Positions 14,423-21,938 of a stretch of DNA of 22,770 nucleotides are shown here, piece after piece. This DNA is from Dehalococcoidia bacterium (GTDB lineage: Bacteria > Chloroflexota > Dehalococcoidia > Lucifugimonadales > Australimonadaceae). The position numbers and the translations under genes are program-made. Position 1 is the first letter of the stretch. Each line of letters opens with the position of its first letter. The stretch covers positions 1 to 22,770 of the forward strand of contig JAGWBE010000032.1 in assembly GCA_021296055.1 (NCBI GenBank). The letters run 5' to 3'. The notes below the pieces were generated by a model. The model was given only the letters and a program-made list of their open reading frames with translations. It did not search any database and was not told where the DNA came from.

Positions 14423-15108
14423 GCGGGCGCTCCCCGCCGGGCGAGCAGCGCCTCGGCCACGGCCAGGTCGTCGGGCGTGGTCACTTTGATGTTGGCGTAG
14501 TCGCCCTCGTAGAGACGGACGCGGACGCCGAGCCGCTCGACCATCGCCGCGTCGTCCGTCACGTCGTCCGAAACTTCGGCGTGGGCGCGCTCGAGGAGGA
14601 CGCGGCGGAACGCCTGCGGCGTCTGCACGGCGGCGAGGCGCTCGCGGTCGAGCGTGGCCGCGACGTCGCCCACGGCGTCCAACTGCTTGACCGTGTCCTT
14701 GGGACGCACGGCGGGAACGGCGGCCCCGGCGCCGCGGGCGGCGGCCAGGCCGTCGGCGATAAGGCGCTGGGAGACGAGCGGGCGGGCGCCGTCGTGAACC
14801 AGCACCCACTCGCACGGGCCGAGAGCGGCAAGGCCGAGGCGGACGGAGTCTTGGCGGCGCTCGCCGCCGAGGCAAACGGCGCTCACCTTAACCAGTCCCT
14901 CGGCCTGGCAGAGGCGCTCCGCCTCCGCAAGGTTCGCCTGCGACGCGACGAGGACCACCTCGTCAACCGGCGGGCTTGCCTCGAACGCGCGCAGCGCGTA
15001 GAGAATGAGCGGCTGCCCCGCGAGCGCGGCCAGTGACTTGTCGACGCCGCCCATCCGCGTAGAGTGGCCGGCGCACAGGATGACGGCGCCTACGCGGTCA
15101 GTGGGCAT
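14419..15108 (-). CDS. ispD: 2-C-methyl-D-erythritol 4-phosphate cytidylyltransferase
   Basis: 229-residue nucleotidyltransferase that forms CDP-methylerythritol in the MEP pathway. The glycine-rich CTP loop is VILCAGHSTRMGGVDKSL. The family signature WVLVHDGARPLVS and the KDTVKQ and QTPQAF segments are all present. The ATG at 15108 matches the family N-terminus. No clear Shine-Dalgarno precedes it, so translation may depend on the upstream aldo/keto reductase message, 25 nt away. It overlaps ispF by 4 nt. Confidence 0.95.
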   Translation of the reverse strand: MPTDRVGAVILCAGHSTRMGGVDKSLAALAGQPLILYALRAFEASPPVDEVVLVASQANLAEAERLCQAEGLVKVSAVCLGGERRQDSVRLGLAALGPCEWVLVHDGARPLVSQRLIADGLAAARGAGAAVPAVRPKDTVKQLDAVGDVAATLDRERLAAVQTPQAFRRVLLERAHAEVSDDVTDDAAMVERLGVRVRLYEGDYANIKVTTPDDLAVAEALLARRGAPA

Positions 15109-15133
15109 GGCGTGCGCGAGGATAGCACGCGCG

Positions 15134-15943
15134 CTAGGCGGCGGCGTTGATGGCCGCGTATTGCGCGTCGGTGAGGCGCCAGTCGGAGGCGGCGTAGTTT
15201 TCGTCCACGCGCTCGACGCGGTTGGTGGCGGGGATGGTGACCGCCCAGGGGGAGCGGACCGCCCAGTTGATGAGCGCCTGCGCGACGGTCTTGCCCGTCT
15301 CGGCGGCGGCGCGCTCCAAGGCGGCACTGAGCTCGGGGCGGTTCTTCAACTCGCCGCCGAGCCTGCCCTGGGCGAGCGGGCTGTACCCGATGACGGTGAC
15401 GCGGTTCTCTTCGCAGTAGGGCAGCAGGTCGGCCTCGATGCCGCGCGCGAACACGGAGTAGAGCACCTGATTGGCGACGACGCGGTGGCCGCCGGACAGG
15501 TCGCGCAACGCCGCGTCGGCGGCCTTCATCTGCTCGACGGAGAAGTTGCTGACCCCGGCGAAGCGCACCTTCCCCTCCTTTATCACGCGCGCCATCCCCT
15601 CCATCGTCTCCTCGATGGGGATGCTGGGGCTAGGCGCGTGGAGCTGGTAGAGGTCGATGACGTCGATGCCCAGGCGGGCGAGGGAGCGGTCGCAGGAGCG
15701 CACCAGATCGGCGGCGCGGTGATTCTCCGGCGAGACCTTGGTGGCGATGAAGTACGCCTCCCGCTGGCCGCGGATGGCCTGGCCGACGTAGTTCTCGGTG
15801 CGGTAGGACTCGGCAGTGTCGATGAAGGGGCCGTCCAACTCCAGCGTGCGCCGGATGACCGACCGGTCGCCCTTGTAGAGCCACGTCCCGAACCCGACCT
15901 CCGGAATCTGCACGCCCGTGTCGCCGAGGGGTTTGTACCGCAT
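15134..15943 (-). CDS. Aldo/keto reductase
   Basis: 269-residue NADPH-dependent carbonyl reductase of the (beta/alpha)8-barrel AKR superfamily. The catalytic tetrad is D42, Y47 (FIDTAESY), K69 (ATKVS) and H102 (LYQLHAP). The C-terminal cofactor segment is recognisable around IPATNRVERVDENYAAS. GGAGG lies just before the ATG. It is the first gene of a minus-strand run with ispD, ispF and cysS. The substrate is unknown, and the association with the MEP genes may be only positional. Confidence 0.92.
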   Translation of the reverse strand: MRYKPLGDTGVQIPEVGFGTWLYKGDRSVIRRTLELDGPFIDTAESYRTENYVGQAIRGQREAYFIATKVSPENHRAADLVRSCDRSLARLGIDVIDLYQLHAPSPSIPIEETMEGMARVIKEGKVRFAGVSNFSVEQMKAADAALRDLSGGHRVVANQVLYSVFARGIEADLLPYCEENRVTVIGYSPLAQGRLGGELKNRPELSAALERAAAETGKTVAQALINWAVRSPWAVTIPATNRVERVDENYAASDWRLTDAQYAAINAAA

Positions 15944-16044
15944 GGAGCCTCCGCCGCGCCGCCGCTAGCCGCTGCCGCGCGCACGCCAAGGTTTTACACG
16001 CGCCAAGCGCCGCGCGCAAAGGGGGGCGCGGAGCGCGCCCCATC

Positions 16045-16096
16045 CGTCATTCCCGCGAAAAGCCTGCCCCGTACTTGATACGGGGCGGGAACCTCG
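16045..16096 (+). repeat. Dispersed 52-nt palindromic repeat, copy 1
   Basis: Begins CGTCATTCCCGCGAAAAG and contains the hairpin GCCCCGTA-CTTGA-TACGGGGC nested within a TTCCCGC / GCGGGAA pairing. It differs at two of 52 positions from the copy at 22610-22661. It lies in the gap between the aldo/keto reductase start and the clpC stop. Confidence 0.85.
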
Positions 16097-16105
16097 CCTC
16101 GATTC

Positions 16106-16182
16106 ACGCGGGGCGTGGGGGTATCCCCCGCAAAAGGGTTTTTGTTTCTTGGGGGGCAGAGTAGTTACACAAAGGTCTCCGT
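16106..16182 (+). repeat. Imperfect ~80-nt dispersed repeat, copy B
   Basis: Partner of 12142-12230, sharing GGGGCGTGGGGGT, the T-rich run TTTTTGTTT, TTGGGGGG and CAGAGTAGTTAC. The segment GGGGGTATCCCCC forms a short hairpin upstream of the T-run. It is next to the 52-nt repeat, so the two elements form a compound intergenic block. Confidence 0.6.
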
Positions 16183-16196
16183 GCGCGGGAGCCTCT

Positions 16197-18638
16197 CTAC
16201 CCGGCTGCCCCTACCGCCTCCTCCACGCGGAAAGTGAGGCCGTCCGGCGACGCGTCCACCAGCACCGCGTCGCCCTCCCGCACCTCGCCCGCGATGATGC
16301 GCTTGGCGAGCTCGTTCTCGACGTGGCGTTGCACGGCGCGGCGCAACGGACGCGCGCCGTACAGCGGGTCGTAGCCCTGGTCGGCCAACCATTCCGTGGC
16401 CGCGTCGGTCAGCCGCAAGCCGATGTTGCGGTCGGCCACGCGGCCGCGCGCCTCGTCCGCGAGCATGCCCACGATCTGCGCGATCTGCGCGCGGGTCAAC
16501 TCGTGGAACACGATGAACTCGTCCACCCGATTGAGGAACTCGGGGGCGAAGGTCTTCTTGAGGGCGTCGAACACGGCGTCGCGTTGACGCTGCTCGCCGG
16601 CGGCGCGGGGCGCGCCCTGGAAGCCCAGACCCGCCTTGCGGCGCTCGGCGGCGCCCAGGTTGGAGGTCATGATGACGATGGTGTTGCGGAAGTCCACCGT
16701 GCGCCCGTGGCCGTCGGTCAACCGCCCGTCCTCCAGCACCTGGAGCAGCAGATTGAACACGTCGGGGTGCGCCTTCTCGATCTCGTCGAACAGGACAACG
16801 CGGTGCGGCCGGCGGCGGACGGCCTCCGTCAACTGCCCCGCCTCGTCGTAGCCCACGTAGCCCGGCGGCGCCCCGATGAGGCGCGAGACCGCGTGCCGCT
16901 CGCCGTACTCCGACATGTCGACGCGCACCATGTTCCGTTCGTCGTCGAACAGCAGCGCCGCCAACGCCCGCGCCAACTCCGTCTTGCCCACTCCGGTCGG
17001 TCCCAGGAACATGAAGGAGCCGATGGGGCGCTTGGCGTCTTGCAGACCGGAGCGGGAGCGGCGGATGGCGTCGGCGACGGCGCGCACGGCCTCTTCCTGA
17101 CCGACAACGCGCTCGTGCAGGCGCTCCTCAAGGCGGACGAGGCGGTCGGCCTCCTGCTCGAGAAGGCGCGTTGCCGGGATGCCCGTCCACGCCGCGATGA
17201 GGGCCGCGATGTCCTCCGCCTCCACGGTGAGAGCGTCGGAGTCCGCGCCTGGGAAGGCGGCGCGCTCGGCGTCGAATTCGGCCTGCGCGCGCAGGCGCTC
17301 GGCCTTGATGCGCGCCGCCCCTTCGTAGTCCTGGCGCTGCGCTGCGGCCTCCTCCTCGTCCTGCAAGCGGCGCAAGTCGCGCTCCTTCTCCCGCAAGTCC
17401 GGAGGCAGACTCTCCGCGTCGAGGCGCAACTTGGCCGCCGCCTCGTCGATGAGGTCCACCGCCTTGTCCGGCAGGCTGCGATCGCTGAGGTAGCGCGCGC
17501 TGAGGTTGGCGGCGGCGGTCAGGGCGTCGTCGGAGAAGGCGACCTTGTGGTGCGCCTCGAAGCGAGGCTTGAGGCCGCGCAGGATATCGATCGTCTCGGC
17601 GGGAGTCGGCTCTTCGAGCCAAACGGGCTGGAAGCGCCGCGCGAGGGCGGCATCCTTCTCGATGTGGCGGCGGTACTCGTCGGGTGTGGTCGCGCCCATC
17701 ACCTGCATCTCGCCGCGCGCCAACGCGGGCTTCATGATGTTCGCCGCATCGATGCCTCCCTCCGCGGCGCCCGCGCCCACCACCGTGTGGAGTTCGTCGA
17801 TGAACAGGATGACCTCGCGCCGCGCCTCCTTCACCTCGTCGATCAGTGCCTTCAGGCGCTCCTCGAACTCGCCGCGAAACTTGGAGCCGGCCACCAGCGC
17901 GGCCATGTCCAGCGCGAGCACGCGCTTGCCCCGCAGCGCCTGCGGCACGTCCTCGACGGCGATGCGCTGCGCCAGCCCCTCGGCGATGGCCGTCTTGCCC
18001 ACGCCCGCCGCGCCGATGACGACGGGGTTGTTCTTCGTGCGGCGGCTGAGCGTCTGCATCACCCGGCGTATCTCCGCCCCGCGCCCGATAACGGGATCGA
18101 GCTCGCCCCGGGCGGCCAGTTGCGTCAGGTCGATGGCGTAGCGCTCGAGCGTGCGGTAGCGGCTCTCAGCGCGCGGATCGGTTACGCGGTGAGCGCCGCG
18201 GATGTCCTGGAGCGCGCGGTAGACGCGCTCGCGGTCTACTCCGTGCCGCGCCAGGGCGCGCGCCGCTTGCCCGCCCTCCTCCGTCACCGCCGCGATGAGC
18301 AGGTGCTCCGCGCCGATGAAGTCGTCGCGCAGGCGGCCCGCCTCGTCCCGCGCCGCTTCCAGCAAGCGCATCACGCGCGGCGTGGGCGAGATGCGGTCGG
18401 GCTGGTGCGCCAGCTTGGGCGTAGCGTCGAGGACGCTTTGGATGTCGCGGCGCGCCTGAGCGAGGTCGACGCCCAGCGCGCGCAGCGCCTCGGCCGGCAC
18501 GCCTTCGTCGTCCTCCAGCAGCGCCAAGACGACGTGCTCCACGTCCCACTCGGCGTGGCGCATCGTGCGGACGAGGTCGTGGGAACGGGAGATGGCCTCC
18601 CGCGCCTGCTCGGTGAAGTCCTCTTGCTTAAAGGTCAC
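16197..18638 (-). CDS. clpC: Clp AAA+ unfoldase, ClpC-like (ClpB/ClpC family)
   Basis: 813-residue protein-unfolding ATPase. It contains a Clp N-domain (about 1-145), a first AAA+ module with Walker A GAAGVGKT (209-216) and Walker B ILFIDE (277-282), a short middle region (405-470), and a second AAA+ module with GPTGVGKT (546-553) and VVLFDEIEKAHPD near 613-625. The short middle domain with a UVR-like DYEGAARIK and an LGF tripeptide (671-673) at the usual ClpP-docking loop favour ClpC over the ClpB disaggregase. Walker A of module 1 has AA where EP is common. The start is GTG, after GAGGAAGGAAA. It follows hspR by 24 nt in a heat-shock operon. Confidence 0.93.
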   Translation of the reverse strand: MTFKQEDFTEQAREAISRSHDLVRTMRHAEWDVEHVVLALLEDDEGVPAEALRALGVDLAQARRDIQSVLDATPKLAHQPDRISPTPRVMRLLEAARDEAGRLRDDFIGAEHLLIAAVTEEGGQAARALARHGVDRERVYRALQDIRGAHRVTDPRAESRYRTLERYAIDLTQLAARGELDPVIGRGAEIRRVMQTLSRRTKNNPVVIGAAGVGKTAIAEGLAQRIAVEDVPQALRGKRVLALDMAALVAGSKFRGEFEERLKALIDEVKEARREVILFIDELHTVVGAGAAEGGIDAANIMKPALARGEMQVMGATTPDEYRRHIEKDAALARRFQPVWLEEPTPAETIDILRGLKPRFEAHHKVAFSDDALTAAANLSARYLSDRSLPDKAVDLIDEAAAKLRLDAESLPPDLREKERDLRRLQDEEEAAAQRQDYEGAARIKAERLRAQAEFDAERAAFPGADSDALTVEAEDIAALIAAWTGIPATRLLEQEADRLVRLEERLHERVVGQEEAVRAVADAIRRSRSGLQDAKRPIGSFMFLGPTGVGKTELARALAALLFDDERNMVRVDMSEYGERHAVSRLIGAPPGYVGYDEAGQLTEAVRRRPHRVVLFDEIEKAHPDVFNLLLQVLEDGRLTDGHGRTVDFRNTIVIMTSNLGAAERRKAGLGFQGAPRAAGEQRQRDAVFDALKKTFAPEFLNRVDEFIVFHELTRAQIAQIVGMLADEARGRVADRNIGLRLTDAATEWLADQGYDPLYGARPLRRAVQRHVENELAKRIIAGEVREGDAVLVDASPDGLTFRVEEAVGAAG

Positions 18639-18662
18639 TTGATTTCCTTCCTCTCGGTTCCT

Positions 18663-19007
18663 CTATGCACGGCGGCGGCGGGCGGCGCGTTCGTCCTCCA
18701 GGCGGCGCACCTCTTGTTCCAAGCGCTGGATGCGCTGGGACATGCGGATGATGACCTCCACCCCTGCGAGGTTGACGCCGAGATCTTCGATGAGCGAGCG
18801 GATCCATTGGGCGCGCTGCACGTCAGCGGCGGAGTAGAGGCGGATGTTGCCGGAAGAGCGGGCGGGATCGAGGAGACCCAGGCGCTCGTAGGTTCGCAGC
18901 GTCTGAGCGTGCACGCCGACAAGCCGGGAGGCGACGCTGATGACGTAGGCCGGTTCGTCGGCGCTCTCGGCGAGCGTCGTGGTCACCCTGATGCGGTAGC
19001 GGGCCAT
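18663..19007 (-). CDS. hspR: HspR-like MerR-family heat-shock repressor
   Basis: 114-residue DNA-binding regulator. A MerR-type winged helix-turn-helix covers about residues 21-60 (YVISVASRLVGVHAQTLRTY, then ERLGLLDPARSSGNIRLYS), and a coiled-coil dimerisation helix near 88-108 (MSQRIQRLEQEVRRLEDERA) ends in a basic tail. HspR represses dnaK/dnaJ/clp operons by binding HAIR inverted repeats, with DnaK as corepressor in the known cases. Its position between dnaJ and the clp gene fits autoregulation. The 20-residue N-terminal extension before the HTH is slightly unusual. GAGGAG precedes the ATG. Confidence 0.88.
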   Translation of the reverse strand: MARYRIRVTTTLAESADEPAYVISVASRLVGVHAQTLRTYERLGLLDPARSSGNIRLYSAADVQRAQWIRSLIEDLGVNLAGVEVIIRMSQRIQRLEQEVRRLEDERAARRRRA

Positions 19008-19025
19008 GCTCTCGGCTCCTCGTCG

Positions 19026-19898
19026 TTAGCGGGCGTCGGCCCCGGCGGCGCGGGATTCGCGGAGGCGCTCGAAGAGGGTGCGCTCCTCGGCGCTGAGGGC
19101 GGTCGGCAGCGCAACCTTGACGGTCGCCAGCAGGTCGCCGTAGCCGCGGCCGCCTCGGCGGGGCATCCCCTGCCCTTTCAGTCTGAACGTACGTCCGTTC
19201 TGGGTTTCGGGCGGAATAGCAAGGGCGACCTTGCCGCCCTTGACGGTGGGCGCCTCCACTTCGCCGCCGAGCATCGCGTCGGTCAGAGGAACGGAGACCT
19301 GCGCGGCCAGGTCGTCGCCGCGGCGCTCGAAGACCGAGTGAGGCGCGACCTCGACATTGACGTAGAGGTCGAATGCGTCGTTGGCCTTGCCCGCGACGTG
19401 GACGCGGGAGCCGGTGGCGACGCCGGGGGGAATGTCCACCTCGACGCGCTTGGCCGCGCCCGCCGCGCCGTTCGGAGAGAAGGCGACAACGCGGCTGCAC
19501 CCGGCGTAGGCCTCTCGGAGGGTGATGGTTACGGCGGCTTCGATAGGCTGGGGGGCGCGGCGCGCGAACCCTTCGAAGAGGTCGTGGATGTCGAAGCCGC
19601 CGCCCCGGCCGCCGCCGAACCACTTGTAGGTTCGTTGGCCCGGCTGCTCGGAGGCGCCGCCGGGCGAGGCGGAGACCTTGCGCCAGTCGGCGCCGTAGCG
19701 GTCGTACTTGGCGCGGGAATCGGCGTCGGAAAGAGTTTGGTACGCCTCGTTGACCTCCTTGAATTTGGCCTCGGCCTGCGGATCGCCGGAGTTCACGTCG
19801 GGGTGGTGCCGGCGCGCGAGGCGGCGGTAGGCGGCGCGGATGTCCTTCTCCGACGCGCCGCGCTCTACGCCCAGCAGCTGGTAGTAGTCCTTGGCCAA
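19026..19898 (-). CDS. dnaJ: DnaJ-family co-chaperone without zinc fingers (CbpA-like)
   Basis: 290-residue Hsp40. The J-domain covers about residues 4-66 with HPD at 32-34, which stimulates DnaK ATPase. A short Gly-poor linker carries FGGGRGGGFDIHDLFEGF, followed by two beta-rich substrate-binding domains (about 115-270). The Cys-rich zinc-finger domain of canonical DnaJ is absent, giving a type II/CbpA layout. The start is TTG at 19898, supported by GAGGA upstream and by the family N-terminus MAKDYY. It is the first gene of the dnaJ-hspR-clpC operon. No dnaK or grpE lies in the window. Confidence 0.93.
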   Translation of the reverse strand: MAKDYYQLLGVERGASEKDIRAAYRRLARRHHPDVNSGDPQAEAKFKEVNEAYQTLSDADSRAKYDRYGADWRKVSASPGGASEQPGQRTYKWFGGGRGGGFDIHDLFEGFARRAPQPIEAAVTITLREAYAGCSRVVAFSPNGAAGAAKRVEVDIPPGVATGSRVHVAGKANDAFDLYVNVEVAPHSVFERRGDDLAAQVSVPLTDAMLGGEVEAPTVKGGKVALAIPPETQNGRTFRLKGQGMPRRGGRGYGDLLATVKVALPTALSAEERTLFERLRESRAAGADAR

Positions 19899-19954
19899 CG
19901 CTATCCTCGCTTGCGTGCTGTTCCAGCCTCGTTCTGCTCTCTATGGCACAGTGC

Positions 19955-19988
19955 ATTATACAATAAGATTGAGCGGCATACTGTCAAG
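19955..19988 (-). promoter_or_regulatory. dnaJ operon promoter with HAIR-like HspR operator
   Basis: On the minus strand there is a perfect TATAAT (19955-19960) and a perfect TTGACA (19982-19987), but 21 nt apart, too far for normal spacing. Overlapping the -35 is CTTGACA-N7-GCTCAAT (19968-19988), which matches the HAIR consensus CTTGAGT-N7-ACTCAAG at 5 of 7 positions in each half (consensus from memory). This fits repression by the HspR encoded in the same operon. Confidence 0.5.
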
Positions 19989-20016
19989 TCTCGACGGGCA
20001 TTAGGGCGGCGGGCGC

Positions 20017-20046
20017 TTGACGATGGGCGGCTCGGCGGGGTAGGAT
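20017..20046 (+). promoter_or_regulatory. Candidate promoter for threonine-synthase operon
   Basis: TTGACG (20017-20022), an 18-nt spacer and TAGGAT (20041-20046), about 47 nt before the GTG start at 20093. Confidence 0.45.
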
Positions 20047-20092
20047 GCGTCGCCGCCGCCGCGTTATGCGCGCGTGAGAGAAGGAGGGCGCT

Positions 20093-21325
20093 GTGGCGCA
20101 CGTGCTGTCGCTTCGCTGCCGCGAGTGCTCCCGCGAGTACCCCGTCGAGCCTCTGAACGTCTGCGAGTTCTGCTTCGGGCCGCTGGAGGTCGTCTACGAC
20201 TACGAGACGATCAACCGCGTCGTGTCGCGGGAACGCATCGAGGCGGGGCCGCGGAGCATGTGGCGCTACGCCGACTTCCTCCCCGCCGACTACAACCCCC
20301 GGACGGACATCAACGCGGGGTTCACCCCGCTCATCCGCTCGCGCAACCTGGCGGAGGAGCTGGGGCTGAACGAGCTCTACATCAAGAACGACAGCGTGAA
20401 CCCGTCCTACTCCTTCAAGGATCGGGTGGTGGCGGTGGCGTCGGCCAAGGCGCTGGAGTTCGGGTTCAAGACGATCGCCTGCGCGTCCACGGGCAACCTG
20501 GCGGGCGCGGTGGCGGCGCACGCGGCGCGCGCGGGCATGGAGGCGTACGTCTTCATCCCGGCCGACCTGGAGGCGGGGAAGGTGTTGGGGGCGGCCATCT
20601 ACGACGCAGCCATCGTGGCGGTGGACGGCTCCTACGACGACGTGAACCGCCTGTGCAGCGAGCTGGCCGACCGCTATCCGTGGGCGTTCGTGAACATCAA
20701 CGTGCGCCCCTTCTACGCGGACGGCTCCAAGACGCTGGGCTATGAGGCGGCGGAGCAGTTGGGCTGGCGCGCGCCAGCGCACGCGGTCGCCCCTGCGGCG
20801 TCCGGCGCGATGTTCACCAAGATATGGAAAGGGCTGAACGAGTTCGCCGACGTGGGGCTGATCGACGGCCCCGTGGAGACGCGGATGCACTTGGCGCAGG
20901 CGGCGGGGTGCGCGCCCATCGCCGAGGCCTACGCGGACGGACGGCTCATCATCAAGCCGGTGAAGCCGAACAGCGTGGCCAAGTCGCTGGCCATCGGCAA
21001 TCCCGCAGACGGCTACTACGCGCTCAAGACCATCGAGGCGTCGCAAGGGTCGGCGGTCATCGTGGCCGAGCACGAGGTCGCCGAAGGCGCGAAATTGCTC
21101 GCCCGCACCGAGGGCATCTTCACCGAGGCCGCCGGCGGCGTCGCCGTCTCCGCCCTTAAGCGGCTGGCCGAGTCGGGCGCGATCGGGCGGGACGAGTCGA
21201 CGGTGGTCTACATCACCGGGAACGGCCTCAAGACGGTGGAGCTCGTCCAGGACGTAGTGCGCCCCATCCACATCTCCGCGAGCGTCGACGCCTTTGAGGC
21301 GGCGGTGGACGCGCGCGTATCCTGA
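20093..21325 (+). CDS. Threonine-synthase-family PLP enzyme
   Basis: 410-residue beta-family PLP enzyme. An N-terminal zinc-ribbon has C9, C12, C24 and C27. The PLP lysine is K109 in PSYSFKDR, followed by the ASTGN loop (131-135) that binds the substrate carboxylate. A GSKTLGYEAA segment and a GNGLKT phosphate-type loop near the C-terminus are typical of ThrC. Threonine synthases convert O-phosphohomoserine to threonine. Relatives use the same activated substrate to make homocysteine or cysteine from sulfur donors. The start is GTG with AAGGAGG 5 nt upstream. Linkage to NIL-domain and MoaD/ThiS genes raises the sulfur-transfer alternative, so thrC is not asserted as the symbol. Confidence 0.9.
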   Translation: MAHVLSLRCRECSREYPVEPLNVCEFCFGPLEVVYDYETINRVVSRERIEAGPRSMWRYADFLPADYNPRTDINAGFTPLIRSRNLAEELGLNELYIKNDSVNPSYSFKDRVVAVASAKALEFGFKTIACASTGNLAGAVAAHAARAGMEAYVFIPADLEAGKVLGAAIYDAAIVAVDGSYDDVNRLCSELADRYPWAFVNINVRPFYADGSKTLGYEAAEQLGWRAPAHAVAPAASGAMFTKIWKGLNEFADVGLIDGPVETRMHLAQAAGCAPIAEAYADGRLIIKPVKPNSVAKSLAIGNPADGYYALKTIEASQGSAVIVAEHEVAEGAKLLARTEGIFTEAAGGVAVSALKRLAESGAIGRDESTVVYITGNGLKTVELVQDVVRPIHISASVDAFEAAVDARVS

Positions 21326-21354
21326 CGGCGATGACACTGCAACAGGAGCGAGGC

Positions 21355-21591
21355 ATGCGGCGCGTCCGGCTCACCTTCCTCGACCATATGATCCGCCAGC
21401 CGGTCATCTACCAGATGGCGCGGGACTTCGACGTGGTTACGAACATCCGCCGCGCGGACGTGCAGGAGAACGTGGGGTGGGTGATTCTCGAATTGGAAGG
21501 GGGCGAGGAGGAGATCGACCGCGCCCTCGAATGGGCGCGCGGCCTGGGTGTGCGCGTCGATCCCGCCCTCGGCGACCTGGTCGAGGGCTAG
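21355..21591 (+). CDS. NIL-domain protein
   Basis: 78-residue protein that is essentially one NIL domain (ferredoxin-like fold found at the end of methionine ABC-transporter ATPases and in homocysteine-forming proteins). Visible pattern: RVRLTFLDHMIRQPVIYQMA, then FDVVTNIRRADVQENVGWVILELEG, then a final helix EEEIDRALEWARGLGV. The ATG at 21355 has AGGAG upstream, and the in-frame ATG at 21331 has none. There are no Cys residues, so it lacks an iron-sulfur cluster. It lies 29 nt after the threonine-synthase-like gene and probably has a sulfur-amino-acid sensing or carrier role (inference). Confidence 0.85.
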   Translation: MRRVRLTFLDHMIRQPVIYQMARDFDVVTNIRRADVQENVGWVILELEGGEEEIDRALEWARGLGVRVDPALGDLVEG

Positions 21592-21613
21592 GCAAGAGAG
21601 GAGAAGGAGGAGC

Positions 21614-21892
21614 ATGAGCGTCACCGTACGGATTCCCGGCCCGCTGCGCCGGTTCACCAACAACGCCGACAAGGTGCAAGTGGAGCCGGGCGACCTGGGG
21701 GCGGTCATCGGCGAGCTCGATAGCCAGTTCCCGGGCATCAGGGAGCGCATCTTGGACGAGGATGGCGCGATGCGCTACTTCGTCAACGTGTACCTGAACG
21801 GGGAGGACGTGCGGTTCCTCGAGGGCCTCGAAACGGCGGTCAGCGCGGGAGACGAGGTAAGCATCGTTCCCGCCGTCGCGGGCGGCGCGTAG
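21614..21892 (+). CDS. MoaD/ThiS-family ubiquitin-like sulfur carrier
   Basis: 92-residue beta-grasp protein. It starts SVTVRIPGPLRRFTNN, has the ELDSQFPGI helix and ends in VSIVPAVAGGA. The family carries sulfur as a thiocarboxylate on a C-terminal Gly-Gly. Here an extra Ala follows, so the end would need trimming, as with CysO-type carriers processed by a JAMM protease. GAAGGAGG precedes the ATG by about 4 nt, 22 nt after the NIL gene. No moaE, thiG or activating E1-like enzyme lies in the window, so molybdopterin or thiamin roles are less favoured than sulfur donation to the adjacent PLP enzyme (inference). Confidence 0.9.
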   Translation: MSVTVRIPGPLRRFTNNADKVQVEPGDLGAVIGELDSQFPGIRERILDEDGAMRYFVNVYLNGEDVRFLEGLETAVSAGDEVSIVPAVAGGA

Positions 21893-21938
21893 CGGCGCGC
21901 CCGCCCCTGCCCGTCCGCGCCGCCCGAGGCAAGCGCCT

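Noticed and set aside
16149..20156. A 1335-codon open frame on the plus strand opposite clpC, hspR and dnaJ
   Set aside because: It is a GC-rich mirror of three well-recognised minus-strand genes, has no domain signature, and reads straight across their intergenic gaps.
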